Positions 24,293 through 32,728 are shown, counted from the stretch's first letter. The stretch is DNA of 64,000 bases from Streptomyces sp. NBC_01775 (GCF_035917675.1 NZ_CP109104.1:6572001-6636000), one strand, 5' to 3'. The notes: a model not told the origin generated them from the letters alone. Translations and numbers: made by a program.

Positions 24293-25822
24293 ATGACGGA
24301 CCACACGGAGCACACGGACCACACGGAGCATGTAGACCACACGGGCCACGCGGACGACTCGGGCCACCCCGGCGTCGCGTATGCCGAACACCATCAGCTC
24401 TACATCGGCGGCACGCTGACCGACCCTCTCGGCAAGGACACCATCGAGGTGATCTCGCCGCACACCGAACAGCCCATCGGGCGTGTGCCGCACGCCTCCC
24501 GTGAGGACGTCGACCGCGCCGTGCGCGCCGCACGTGACGCCTTCGACTCCGGGGTGTGGGCCGGGCGCAGCCTCCAGGAGCGGATCGAGGTCGTCACCCG
24601 TATCAAGGACGCGTTCGCGGTGCGCAGCGAGGAGTTCGCCCGGCTCATCAGCGCGCAGAACGGCACGCCCTACACCTCCGGCGTGATGGTCCAGTCCCTG
24701 GCGGCGATGATGGTGTGGGACTCGGCACTGAAGGTCGCCGCCGACTTCCCTTACGAGGAGCGCAGGGCGGGCGTGCTCGGCCCGCTGCTGGTGCGGCGGG
24801 AGCCGGTGGGTGTGGTCGCGGGCGTGGTGCCGTGGAACGTCCCGCAGTTCACGGCGGCGGCGAAGCTCGCGCCCGCGCTGCTGACCGGATGCTCGGCCAT
24901 TTTGAAGGTCTCGCCCGAAACCCCGCTGGACGCCTACCTGCTGGCCGAGATCGCCACCGAGGCCGGGCTGCCGGAAGGCGTGCTCTCGATCCTGCCCGCC
25001 GACCGCGAGGTCAGCGAATACCTCGTCGGGCACCCCGGCGTCGACAAGGTCTCCTTCACCGGCTCCGTGGCGGCCGGCAAGCGCGTGATGGAGGTCGCGG
25101 CCCGCCAGCTGACGCGCGTGACACTGGAGTTGGGCGGCAAATCCGCCGCCGTCATCCTGCCGGACGCCGACCTGGACGCGGCCGTCGCGGGCATCACCCC
25201 GTTCGCCTGGATGATCAACGGGCAGGCCTGCGTGGCCCAGACCCGCATCCTCGCCCCGCGCTCGCGCTACGAGGAGATCGCGGAGCGCTTCAAGGCCGCC
25301 GCCGACGCACTCACCGTCGGCGACCCGCTCGACCCGAGCACCGAGATCGGCCCCCTCGTCGCCGACCGCCAGCGCCGTCGCTCCCTCGACTACATCGCGC
25401 TCGGCCAGGAGGAGGGCGCAAAGGTCCTCGCCGGCGGCGGCAGGCCGGAGTCGATGCCCACCGGCTGGTACGTGGAGCCCACCCTGTTCGGCGATGTCGA
25501 CAACTCCATGCGCGTCGCCCGCGAGGAGATCTTCGGTCCCGTCATCTGCCTCCTGCCCTACGAGGACGAGGCGGAGGCCGTGCGCATCGCCAACGACTCC
25601 GACTACGGCCTCTCCGGCAGCGTGTGGACGGCGGACACCGAGCGCGGCATCGACGTCGCCCGCCGCGTGCGCACCGGCACCTACTCCGTCAACACCTTCA
25701 GTCTCGACATGCTCGGCCCCTTCGGAGGCTACAAGAATTCAGGAATCGGGAGGGAGTTCGGTCCCGAGGGTTACGGCGAATATCTGGAGCACAAGATGAT
25801 TCACCTCCCGGCGGACGCGTGA
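24293..25822 (+). CDS. NAD(P)-dependent aldehyde dehydrogenase with His-rich N terminus
   Basis: A 509-residue aldehyde dehydrogenase with general base E279 (TLELGGKSA), catalytic C313 (INGQACVAQT), the GFTGS-like SFTGSVAAG nucleotide loop and EEIFGPV. The first 25 residues before the canonical domain are unusual: a repeated DHTEH-type segment with ten His residues, possibly metal-binding. The KstR-type operator upstream and the ferredoxin gene 9 nt downstream place it with the steroid genes, where an aldehyde dehydrogenase could oxidise the C26 aldehyde or a later side-chain aldehyde; the precise substrate is inferred, not shown. GGAGAGGCAGG precedes the ATG. Confidence 0.85.
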   Translation: MTDHTEHTDHTEHVDHTGHADDSGHPGVAYAEHHQLYIGGTLTDPLGKDTIEVISPHTEQPIGRVPHASREDVDRAVRAARDAFDSGVWAGRSLQERIEVVTRIKDAFAVRSEEFARLISAQNGTPYTSGVMVQSLAAMMVWDSALKVAADFPYEERRAGVLGPLLVRREPVGVVAGVVPWNVPQFTAAAKLAPALLTGCSAILKVSPETPLDAYLLAEIATEAGLPEGVLSILPADREVSEYLVGHPGVDKVSFTGSVAAGKRVMEVAARQLTRVTLELGGKSAAVILPDADLDAAVAGITPFAWMINGQACVAQTRILAPRSRYEEIAERFKAAADALTVGDPLDPSTEIGPLVADRQRRRSLDYIALGQEEGAKVLAGGGRPESMPTGWYVEPTLFGDVDNSMRVAREEIFGPVICLLPYEDEAEAVRIANDSDYGLSGSVWTADTERGIDVARRVRTGTYSVNTFSLDMLGPFGGYKNSGIGREFGPEGYGEYLEHKMIHLPADA

Positions 25823-25831
25823 GGGGGCGCC

Positions 25832-26065
25832 ATGGGTGACCGTTGGCACGTCGAGGTGGACCGGGATGTCTGCATCGGCTCGGGCATGTGTGTGGGAGGG
25901 GCGCCGGAGGACTTCCGGCTGGACGGCGCACGCCAGTCCCACCCCGTCACCCCGGACCGGGACCCCTCCGAGACGGTGCTCGCCGCCGCGGAGAGCTGCC
26001 CCGTCGAAGCCATCGTCATCACGCTCGCGGAGACGGGCGAGCAGGTCTTTCCCCCCGACGACTGA
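25832..26065 (+). CDS. [3Fe-4S] ferredoxin
   Basis: A 77-residue ferredoxin with cluster ligands C14 and C20 in CIGSGMC and C56 in ESCPVEA. The position normally taken by the fourth Cys of a [4Fe-4S] ferredoxin is replaced (Gly/Ser), as in the [3Fe-4S] ferredoxins that serve actinobacterial P450s. It is probably co-transcribed with the aldehyde dehydrogenase (9-nt gap) and, through the shared KstR-type control, is a candidate redox partner for the CYP125-like enzyme 16 kb away. The mycobacterial KstR regulon also contains such a ferredoxin (FdxD). Confidence 0.85.
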   Translation: MGDRWHVEVDRDVCIGSGMCVGGAPEDFRLDGARQSHPVTPDRDPSETVLAAAESCPVEAIVITLAETGEQVFPPDD

Positions 26066-26289
26066 ACCCGCCCCGTCCGTCCGCCCCGTCCGTCCGCCCT
26101 GTCCGCCCGTTGGCCGCGCCGCGCCCGCCCGCTGGTTGTGCCTGCCGGATGACCTGCCGGATGAACGAGCCCGTCGGGCGAACCGGATGAACGAGCTCTC
26201 TGGGCTCCTGGGCCGCGTGCGGGTGATTCCGGGAGCGACGCCCCGAAAAGCGATTGTCCGCACGGAAGGAGGCGGGTAGGAACAGGCGT

Positions 26290-27321
26290 ATGACTGCTCT
26301 TGGCGTTGTGTTCCGGCCCCAGTTGGCTCCCGAACGGCTGCGGGGCGTCGTCCGCGCCGCCGACCAGGCGGGCCTGGAGGAACTGTGGCTGTGGGAGGAC
26401 TGCTTCCTGGAGAGCGGCATCGCCACCGCCTCGGCCGCCCTCGCGTGGACCGAACGGCTGCGGGTCGGCGTCGGCCTGCTGCCCGTCCCCTTGCGCAACG
26501 TCGCGCTGACGACCATGGAGACCGCCACCCTCCGCCGTCTCTTCCCCGGCCGCTTCGCCGTGGGCCTCGGCCACGGGGTCCAGGACTGGATGGGGCAGGT
26601 CGGCGCCCGCGCGGAGTCGCCCGTGACGCTGCTGCGCGAACACCTGGACGCGATGCGGGCGCTGCTGCGCGGCGAACGTGTGTCCGTGGAGGGGCGGTAC
26701 GTGAAGCTCGACGCCGTCGCCCTGGACTGGCCGCCCGCGGTGGACGGCGATGCCGCGAACGGGGCCGGGGTCGCGAACGAGGCCGGGGTCGCAAACGGGG
26801 ACGGGGCCGGGACCGGGGTCGCGAACGGGGCCGGGAACGCGAACGGGGCGGGTGGCACGGGCGCGGCGGCCGGCCCCTACGCGGGTGCCGCGGTGCTGGC
26901 CGGTGCGCGTGGGCCGCGCTCGCTGCGGCTGGCCGGCGAGGCCGCCGACGGCACGGTGCTGGACGCGAGCAGCGCGCTCGAAGACGTACGCGCCGCGCGG
27001 CGCCTCATCGACGAGGGACGCGCGGCGGCCGGACGCACCGGCCACCACACGGTCGTCGTCTACCTCCACACCGCCACGGGCCCGGACGCCACGTCCCGGC
27101 TGCGTGCCGAACTCGAACGCGAGGGCCTCGCCACCGCGAACTCCCACGAGCCGGCCCTCGAACTCGGCGTCGCCGGAGACGCCGCCACCGTCGCCAAGGC
27201 CGTCCAGCGCGTGGCCGAAGCGGGCGCGGACACGGTCGTCCTCCAGCCCACGGCGGACGAGCCCGACCCCGAGGCTTTCGTACGCTTCGCAGCCGAACAG
27301 GTCCGCCCGCTGGTGCCCTGA
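26290..27321 (+). CDS. LLM-class F420-dependent oxidoreductase
   Basis: The 343-residue protein has the luciferase-like TIM-barrel pattern: LGVVFRPQ start, VRAADQAGLEELWLWEDCF, LRVGVGLLPVPLRN, and RFAVGLGHG(V). A low-complexity Ala/Gly/Asn/Val segment of about 44 residues (152-195, with repeated VANGAG units) interrupts the barrel between the VEGRYVKLD strand and the next conserved part. The ATG at 26290 has AAGGAGG about 17 nt upstream and GTAGGA nearer. A 224-nt gap, made of C/G-rich short repeats and two copies of CCGGATGAACGAGC, separates it from the ferredoxin, so it may have its own promoter. Substrate unknown. Confidence 0.8.
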   Translation: MTALGVVFRPQLAPERLRGVVRAADQAGLEELWLWEDCFLESGIATASAALAWTERLRVGVGLLPVPLRNVALTTMETATLRRLFPGRFAVGLGHGVQDWMGQVGARAESPVTLLREHLDAMRALLRGERVSVEGRYVKLDAVALDWPPAVDGDAANGAGVANEAGVANGDGAGTGVANGAGNANGAGGTGAAAGPYAGAAVLAGARGPRSLRLAGEAADGTVLDASSALEDVRAARRLIDEGRAAAGRTGHHTVVVYLHTATGPDATSRLRAELEREGLATANSHEPALELGVAGDAATVAKAVQRVAEAGADTVVLQPTADEPDPEAFVRFAAEQVRPLVP

Positions 27322-27391
27322 GAGCACGCCTGGCACCAGGTGCTTGTGCCGGGTGTCGGGTGCCGGGTGCCCGGGTGCCGGGTGCCGGGTC

Positions 27392-28684
27392 CTACCGTGC
27401 GGCGACTCCGCCGTCGAGGGCGAGCGTGGCGAACGTCGCCAGCCAGTGGTCGGTGGTGAAGTCGCCCGAGGCGGTCGCGGACAGGGCCGCGTCGAGGTTC
27501 GCCCCGGCCGAGGCGGTGAGGACGGCGATACGCGGATCACCGGGCGGAAGCGCGCCGGCGAGGTCGCGCAGCGCGGCGGCCCGGCTGAGGCAGAGCCCGA
27601 AGAGGTGACCGATTTGCGGGTCCGCCGCGTCCGAGACGCGGGGCGGCGGCATGAAGCCGGCACCCCCGCCCTCGCCCTCTTCGTCGCCCTTGTCGAGGTG
27701 GGCGGCCTCGTCGAGTTCGGGCAGGAACCGGCTCAGCCACTCGGTGAACTCCGCCTGCGGCAGCACCCGCCGCACCACATCCGCCTCACACAGCACGGGA
27801 GACAGAAAGTCCTGCCCCGAGGGCTCCCAGCGCACGGCAGCGCCATGTTCCGGCACGTACCACTCCCGCACCTTCGCCCTCACGGGCTCCAGGAGCCGCG
27901 CCTGCCCCGCGCGTTCGGCACTGTCGAGGATGAGGCCCAGCGAGAACGCGCTGTTGGCGTGCGTTCCGTGCCGTACGGGATACGTCGCCTTCGGCAGCCA
28001 GCCGAGCACGAGCTCCGCGACCGCCGCCGCGGCGGGCGCGAGCGCCTCGCTCCAACGCCGCGCCGACGCGGGGAGAGCGGTGCTCTCGGTTGTGAGCGGG
28101 GGGTGGGCGGCGCTGGGGTGCTCCGGAGCGAGAGCGGCGCTCTCGTCGTGGAGCGGCGGCTGGCCTGCCGCGGGGTGCTCCGAACTCAGAGCGGTGCTCT
28201 CGTTTGTGAGCGCCAGGAGCCAGGCCCAGCCGTAGGGGCGTTCGAAGGAGGGGTGGGCGCGGAGGTAGGCAGCCTCCTGGGCGAGGGCTTCGGGGGTCAG
28301 GTGGGTGTCCAGTACGCGGATCGCGGCCTCGCGCCACTGCCGCTGCGTACCGTCCGCGTCCGAAGGGGGCGGCAGGCGCAGGAGGCGGATCAGGAGCCAG
28401 TGCATGTGGACGGAGGAGTGCCAGTCGTAGGCGCCGTAGAACGCGGGGTGATACGTGCGAGGCGGCACCAGTTCGGCGGGGCCGGCGATGAGGTGGGCGG
28501 GGGCGTTGGGGTATTCGCGGGTGATGTTGGCGAGGGCGAGTTCGGCGAAGAGGGGCGCGCGGGTGGTGAGGGCCGTGGCGCTCGCGGCGTCGCGCACGCC
28601 GTTTGCGCGGGGCAACCCCGGTGCCCCCTCCTCGGGGGCCACGCCCGCCCCCGTACGGCCGGCCTCATCCTGTGACGTGCTCAA
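27392..28684 (-). CDS. DUF2891 family protein with in-frame repeat insertion
   Basis: The 430-residue protein matches DUF2891: TYHPAFYGAYDWHSSVHMHW and ERPYGWAWLLAL are its hallmark motifs, and an alpha-toroid fold is likely. Residues 161-205 consist of 2.4 copies of a 19-residue unit (ESTAL...EHP...PP), which interrupts the domain right after GWAWLLAL. I use the TTG at 28684, which has GGAGGGG 7 nt upstream and overlaps the pcp stop by 4 nt. It is the last gene after DUF969, DUF979 and pcp, so a role in pyroglutamyl-peptide or pyroglutamate metabolism is a fair inference; no activity is known for the family. Confidence 0.75.
   Translation of the reverse strand: MSTSQDEAGRTGAGVAPEEGAPGLPRANGVRDAASATALTTRAPLFAELALANITREYPNAPAHLIAGPAELVPPRTYHPAFYGAYDWHSSVHMHWLLIRLLRLPPPSDADGTQRQWREAAIRVLDTHLTPEALAQEAAYLRAHPSFERPYGWAWLLALTNESTALSSEHPAAGQPPLHDESAALAPEHPSAAHPPLTTESTALPASARRWSEALAPAAAAVAELVLGWLPKATYPVRHGTHANSAFSLGLILDSAERAGQARLLEPVRAKVREWYVPEHGAAVRWEPSGQDFLSPVLCEADVVRRVLPQAEFTEWLSRFLPELDEAAHLDKGDEEGEGGGAGFMPPPRVSDAADPQIGHLFGLCLSRAAALRDLAGALPPGDPRIAVLTASAGANLDAALSATASGDFTTDHWLATFATLALDGGVAAR
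28073..28201. repeat. 57-bp tandem repeat with GAGAGC-N3-GCTCTC palindromes inside the DUF2891 gene
   Basis: Palindromes at 28073-28087 (GAGAGCGGTGCTCTC), 28130-28144 (GAGAGCGGCGCTCTC) and 28187-28201 (CAGAGCGGTGCTCTC) are spaced exactly 57 bp apart. The 57-bp period is 19 codons, so the frame is kept. The units differ at several bases, so the duplication is not very recent. Confidence 0.75.
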
Positions 28685-29370
28685 TGTGTCGCCCCTCCCG
28701 TTTCGTGGATGTCGTGCGTCGTGCGGGCCGCCGCAGTGAGGAGCGCGGCGATCCCGGTGGCGGCGTCGCGCGGGGAGAGCGACGGCTGGGCGGAGCGTCC
28801 GGCCGCGATCTGCTGCGGGGTGTAGGGCACGTGGACGAAGCCGCCCCTTATGCCCGGGTGTTCGGTGGCCAGCAGGTGGGCGAGGCCGTAGAAGACGTGG
28901 TTGCACACGAAGGTGCCGGCCGTCTGGGAGACCGAGGCGGGTATCCCCGCCGCCCGGGCCGCCGCGACGCACGCCTTGATCGGGAGCGAGGAGAAGTAGG
29001 CGGCGGGGCCGTCGGCGACGACGGGCTCGTCCACGGGCTGGTGCCCGGCGTTGTCCGGGATGCGGGCGTCGTCGACGTTGATCGCGATCCGCTCGACGGT
29101 GAGGTCCGCGCGTCCGCCCGCCTGGCCCAGGCAGACGACCAGGTCGGGAGCGGCCGAGGCGAGCGCGGCGCGCAACTCCGTGAGCGCCTTGCCGAAGACG
29201 CAGCTCAGCTCGACGGCGGTGATGTCGAGCCCGGCGGGCGGTTCGGCCGCCAGGAGAGCGGCGACCTCCCAGGACGGGTTGGACGACTCGCCCCCGAACG
29301 GTTCGAAGCCGGTGACCAGCACTTTCAGCGGCCCGGAGAGGGCCTTGTCGGTTGGTGAAGACATGTGCAC
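28681..29370 (-). CDS. pcp: Pyroglutamyl-peptidase I (pyrrolidone carboxyl peptidase)
   Basis: A 229-residue cysteine peptidase of family C15 that removes N-terminal 5-oxoproline from peptides. Visible are the TGFEPFGG start, the catalytic Glu region ITAVELSC, the nucleophile Cys in SQTAGTFVCNHVFYGL and the catalytic His in GGFVHVPYTPQQ. The GTG at 29370 has GGAGGA 8 nt upstream; the ATG two codons later is the alternative. It sits between the DUF979/DUF969 membrane pair and DUF2891, and its product 5-oxoproline is the substrate of the PxpABC enzyme coded 5 kb away. Confidence 0.9.
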   Translation of the reverse strand: MHMSSPTDKALSGPLKVLVTGFEPFGGESSNPSWEVAALLAAEPPAGLDITAVELSCVFGKALTELRAALASAAPDLVVCLGQAGGRADLTVERIAINVDDARIPDNAGHQPVDEPVVADGPAAYFSSLPIKACVAAARAAGIPASVSQTAGTFVCNHVFYGLAHLLATEHPGIRGGFVHVPYTPQQIAAGRSAQPSLSPRDAATGIAALLTAAARTTHDIHETGGATH

Positions 29371-29417
29371 TGTTCCGTTCCTCCGCTCACCGAGGCGGCC
29401 GGCTCCAGCCGGCGGCC

Positions 29418-29549
29418 CACGCGCCCGGCACCCCGCGTCCACGCGCCCGGCACCCCGCGTCCACGCGCCCGGCGCCCCGCGTCCACGCGCCCGGCGCCCC
29501 GCGTCCACGCGCCCGGCGCCCCGCGCCCACGCGCCCGGCGCCCCGTGCG
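29418..29549. repeat. Six 22-bp tandem repeats between pcp and DUF979
   Basis: Units starting CACGCGCCCGGC are repeated at 22-bp intervals (29418, 29440, 29462, 29484, 29506, 29528). The array ends at the DUF979 stop codon. Since 22 is not a multiple of three and no frame is conserved, it is a non-coding minisatellite within the operon. Confidence 0.8.
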
Positions 29550-30518
29550 CTAAAAGGCGAAGAAGTAGATGATGACGATGTTGCAGCCGAGCAGCGCCAC
29601 GGCCGACGGGGCCTGTGCCTTGATCGGCCCGTACTGATCCTTGAGTTCGAGCAGCGCGGCCGGTACGAGGTTGAAGTTCGCGGCCATGGGCGTGCAGAGC
29701 GTGCCGCAGAAGCCGGCGAGCATGCCGACGGCGAGGACGCATGCCGCGTTGCCGTTCATCTGCTCGACCAGTACGGGCCAGCCGACGGCGGCGGTCATGA
29801 CGGGGAAGGCCGCGAAGGCGTTGCCCATGATCACGGTGAAGATGAACATACCCGCGCAGTAGAGCGCGACAGCGGCCAGCTTCTGGCCGTCGGGCAGGAT
29901 CGACTCGGTGATCTTGCGGACCTGGGTACCGACGCCGGCGGCCTGGAATATGGAGCCGAGGACAGCCAGCAGTTGCGGCAGCAGCAGTGCCCAGCCCATG
30001 GACTCCAGCAGTCCGCGCCCCGCGTGCAGCGGCACGCTGACCCGCCGTTCGCGCAGCACCCACATGCCTACGCCCAGCGCGATGACGGCGCCGATGCCGA
30101 GTCCGAGGATGGTCTCGCTGCCCTTCTCCAGCAGCGGGGTGCCGCCGACCTTCCACTTGGCGACGAGTACGGCGCACACCATCGCCACCAGCGGAATGGT
30201 CAGCGCCGGGATGAACAGCTTGCCGCCGAAGCGCGCGGCGAGCTGCACGCGCTGCTTCTCGGTGGTGGTGTCGGGCTTGCCCTTTCCGGTGAGGTTGAAG
30301 CCGCCGACGCAGATGAGGACGAGGACGGCCACGCCCAGGGGTTCGGCCGGCGCGGACTTCTCGTTGACCCAGGTGCTGTAGAAGAAGCAGGCGCCCAGCA
30401 GGCCCCAGAAGGCGGCGGTGCCGTGCCGCCTGGGGTTGGTGCGGTCGGCGAGCATCTGCGCCGCCATGACGAGGAAGACGGCACCGACGAGCCAGAAGAA
30501 CCACTCGGACTTGATCAC
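29550..30518 (-). CDS. DUF979 membrane protein, putative 5-oxoproline permease subunit
   Basis: A 322-residue polytopic protein of DUF979 with about nine helices and the conserved MGNAFAAFPVMTAAVGWP and GTLCTPMAANFN loops. DUF979 and DUF969 always occur together, and comparative genomics has linked the pair with the pxpABC 5-oxoprolinase genes as a likely 5-oxoproline transporter (recalled from the 5-oxoprolinase discovery work). Its start overlaps the DUF969 stop by 4 nt. Here it precedes pcp and DUF2891. Confidence 0.8.
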   Translation of the reverse strand: MIKSEWFFWLVGAVFLVMAAQMLADRTNPRRHGTAAFWGLLGACFFYSTWVNEKSAPAEPLGVAVLVLICVGGFNLTGKGKPDTTTEKQRVQLAARFGGKLFIPALTIPLVAMVCAVLVAKWKVGGTPLLEKGSETILGLGIGAVIALGVGMWVLRERRVSVPLHAGRGLLESMGWALLLPQLLAVLGSIFQAAGVGTQVRKITESILPDGQKLAAVALYCAGMFIFTVIMGNAFAAFPVMTAAVGWPVLVEQMNGNAACVLAVGMLAGFCGTLCTPMAANFNLVPAALLELKDQYGPIKAQAPSAVALLGCNIVIIYFFAF

Positions 30519-31357
30519 TTCGCCGCCCCGCCTTCCGTACCGGCCCCGTCCTGCGCGGCCCCGTCCTGCGCGGCCCCGCCCTTCGCGGTCCCGCCCTGCG
30601 CGCCCTCGTTCCGCGCGGCCTTGCCCTGCGTGGCCCCGCCCTGCGCGTCCTCACGTGCCACGGCCATCTCCGCGTTCGCCATCACCAGGTCCCGCTCCAG
30701 CTGACGGTCCAGCCGCAGCAGCCGTCCGCCGTGGATGAAGAGCGCGCACACGGCGCTGGGTATCGCCCACAGCGCGAGATGCAGCGGCTCCAGGTGGGTG
30801 TGGTAAGTGCTGTTGACCAGGCCGGTGATCAGCAGGATGGAGCCGATGGCGAGGAAGCAGTCCTCGCCGAAGAAGAGCCCGACCGTGTCGGTGCCCGCCG
30901 CGTGCGAACGCACCTTCTCGCGGACCTTCTCCGGCAGTGGGCGCCCGCCGTTGGACCGCTCGGCAGCGGCCTCGGCCATCGGCGCGATCATCGGGCGGAC
31001 GCTCTGCGCGGGGCCGCCGATGGTCTGGAGGCCGACGGCCGCCGTCAGCTGCCGCAGCAGGAGGTAGAGGGTGAGGAAGCGGCCGGTGGTCAGCTTGGTG
31101 CCGAGCTTCCCGATGAGGGTGCGGGCCTGCTGCTGGAGTCCGTTGCGTTCCAGGAGCCCGATGACCGGGAGGGTGATGGCGAAGATCGTCACCGAACGGC
31201 TGGTGGCGAAGCTTTCCCCGAAGGTCCGCAGGATCTCGACGGGGGAGAGCTTGCCCAGCAGTCCGGTGACGATCCCCGCCACCCCGACCACGAGCAGGGG
31301 ATTGCGGCGCGTCGCGAATCCGAGGATCACCACGAGGACGCCGAGCAGAACGATCAT
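30515..31357 (-). CDS. DUF969 membrane protein, putative 5-oxoproline permease subunit
   Basis: The 280-residue protein matches DUF969: helices at both ends of the first 230 residues, with RQLTAAVGLQTIGGPAQSVRPMI and LFFGEDCFLAIGSILLI as hallmark motifs. The last 45 residues are a low-complexity Gly/Ala/Gln/Lys tail with AAQDG repeats. It is the first gene of the four-gene operon DUF969-DUF979-pcp-DUF2891. A palindrome matching the one in front of pxpA lies 175 nt upstream, which suggests shared control by the GntR regulator. Confidence 0.8.
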   Translation of the reverse strand: MIVLLGVLVVILGFATRRNPLLVVGVAGIVTGLLGKLSPVEILRTFGESFATSRSVTIFAITLPVIGLLERNGLQQQARTLIGKLGTKLTTGRFLTLYLLLRQLTAAVGLQTIGGPAQSVRPMIAPMAEAAAERSNGGRPLPEKVREKVRSHAAGTDTVGLFFGEDCFLAIGSILLITGLVNSTYHTHLEPLHLALWAIPSAVCALFIHGGRLLRLDRQLERDLVMANAEMAVAREDAQGGATQGKAARNEGAQGGTAKGGAAQDGAAQDGAGTEGGAAK

Positions 31358-31530
31358 GTCGTCTCCGCCTTCTGTGCCTGGGAAAGGGGAGCGTCAGGGA
31401 TGCCCGGTCGGCCCCGGCCCGGTGGAGGGTCCTGGACCTGCGAAACCCGGGGCTTCTCGTGGTCCTGTGGTCCCACTGGCCCCGGTGAGTGACTCGGCTC
31501 CCGTGAAGCGAATTCCACCGGAGGTTAGAG

Positions 31531-31545
31531 GATCGTTCAACGATT
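31531..31545. promoter_or_regulatory. GntR/FadR-type operator upstream of the DUF969 operon
   Basis: ATCGTTCAACGAT (31532-31544) is an odd-length palindrome around a central C. It has the same architecture as ATTGTTGAACAAT in front of pxpA (11 of 13 positions equal when read on the better strand). The rest of the 31358-32032 interval contains two ACGGCGACAAAG direct repeats, several GTCGCAAC repeats and a terminator, but no gene. Confidence 0.55.
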
Positions 31546-31850
31546 CGACAAGGGTGGGGGTACACATTTCCGAACGCCGGAGGCGTACCTCCCTCACGGC
31601 TTCGGTCCCGGTGATCGTCGCAACCCCCGGCTCAGTCGTCGCAACACCCCGGCTCACGGGATGCGATGGACCACCAGATCCGGGAGGGCCGGAGGCCGCA
31701 GGGACGGAAGATGCCGACCCGCTGAGCGGACGGCGCCACTTCCCGCTCATGCGGCGGGCTACGGCGACAAAGGCGGGGCTACGGCGACAAAGAGGCGTGC
31801 CGGATCGTGGGCGTCGGCCCGCGAACCGGCACTTCCCCGCCCACGCAAAA

Positions 31851-31878
31851 CCCTCGGCCGGGGAACCCCGGCCGAGGG
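31851..31878 (-). terminator. Rho-independent terminator downstream of the SnoaL operon
   Basis: A 13-bp stem (CCCTCGGCCGGGG paired with CCCCGGCCGAGGG) has an AA loop. On the minus strand it is followed by TTTT. It lies about 155 nt beyond the end of the SnoaL-like gene and insulates it from the DUF969 operon. Confidence 0.7.
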
Positions 31879-32032
31879 GGACGGCGAGATCCGAGCGTCT
31901 CGCCAAGCTCCTGGCCACAGCCAGTTGATCACTGTGTCGCACTCTGGGGGTCGCAACAGCCGCTGTCGCAGCCCTGGGGGTCGCGACAGCGGCGTTCGGG
32001 ACGCTCCCCTGAGCGCCCCTCGTGGGGGGCGG

Positions 32033-32728
32033 TCAGCTCTTGAGCGCACCCAGCTGCTGCATCAGCCCGCGCTCGTCCATGTTCCACCAGCTCTCCGCGA
32101 GCTTGCCGCCCTCGCAGCGGAAGGTCACCTGGCCGGTGCCCGCGAACTCCTTGCCGGTGGCCTTCACGCCCTCGAACGTGCCGACGTGCCGGCCCTTGAC
32201 GGACAGCCGTACGCACACCGTGTCGCCCTCGGCCGTCATGCTCTCGATGGTGAGTTCGGGCTGGAGCGCCGCCATGATCTCCTTGTTCTCGGCCTTGGCC
32301 TGTGCCAGCCCGAGGTCGTAGGACGACATGGCCGGGTCGTGCTCCCGGTAGTCGGATGTGCACATCGCGTCCACCGCGTCGATGTTCCCCTTGTTGATCA
32401 CGTCCTCGAAGAAACCGCGGACCACGATCTTGTTGAGCTGCTCGTCCCGCATGACGTCGAGGTCCGTGAACGAGGGCTCCCCCTCGCACAGGTCCACCAT
32501 CTCCCGGAAGATCCGGTCGGTCTCCGGCAGGTGTGAATTCTTCACCGCCTCCTCGTGCGAGGGGAATTCCACGATCTCCACCACGTGTGTGGAATCGGCG
32601 CGGTCCCGGCCCACTATCGAATGAGTGGCCGTCCGCTTGCCTCTGGTCGCTTCGACCCAGGTGTCCATCAGCCTGTTCAGCTCATCAATTCTTCTTGTTT
32701 TGCAGTCGATGACCTGCATGAATGTCAT
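32033..32728 (-). CDS. Two-domain SnoaL-like protein with N-terminal ABM-like domain
   Basis: The 231-residue protein joins an N-terminal dimeric alpha/beta-barrel-like segment (MTFMQVIDCKTRRIDELNRL, about residues 1-85) to a SnoaL-like cone-barrel domain (about 100-230) of the ester-cyclase/polyketide-cyclase type, with YREHDPAM and the AGTGQVTFRCEGGKLAESWW segment. GGGAGG lies 4 nt before the ATG. It is the third gene of a compact operon with an AhpD-like protein and a 73-residue protein. The catalytic role is unknown; a His-Asp pair in YREHDP is compatible with a cyclase. Confidence 0.65.
   Translation of the reverse strand: MTFMQVIDCKTRRIDELNRLMDTWVEATRGKRTATHSIVGRDRADSTHVVEIVEFPSHEEAVKNSHLPETDRIFREMVDLCEGEPSFTDLDVMRDEQLNKIVVRGFFEDVINKGNIDAVDAMCTSDYREHDPAMSSYDLGLAQAKAENKEIMAALQPELTIESMTAEGDTVCVRLSVKGRHVGTFEGVKATGKEFAGTGQVTFRCEGGKLAESWWNMDERGLMQQLGALKS

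Noticed and set aside
29418..29549. Regularly spaced repeats that might be a CRISPR array
   Set aside because: The 22-bp units are directly adjacent without spacers and no cas gene is present. It is a minisatellite.
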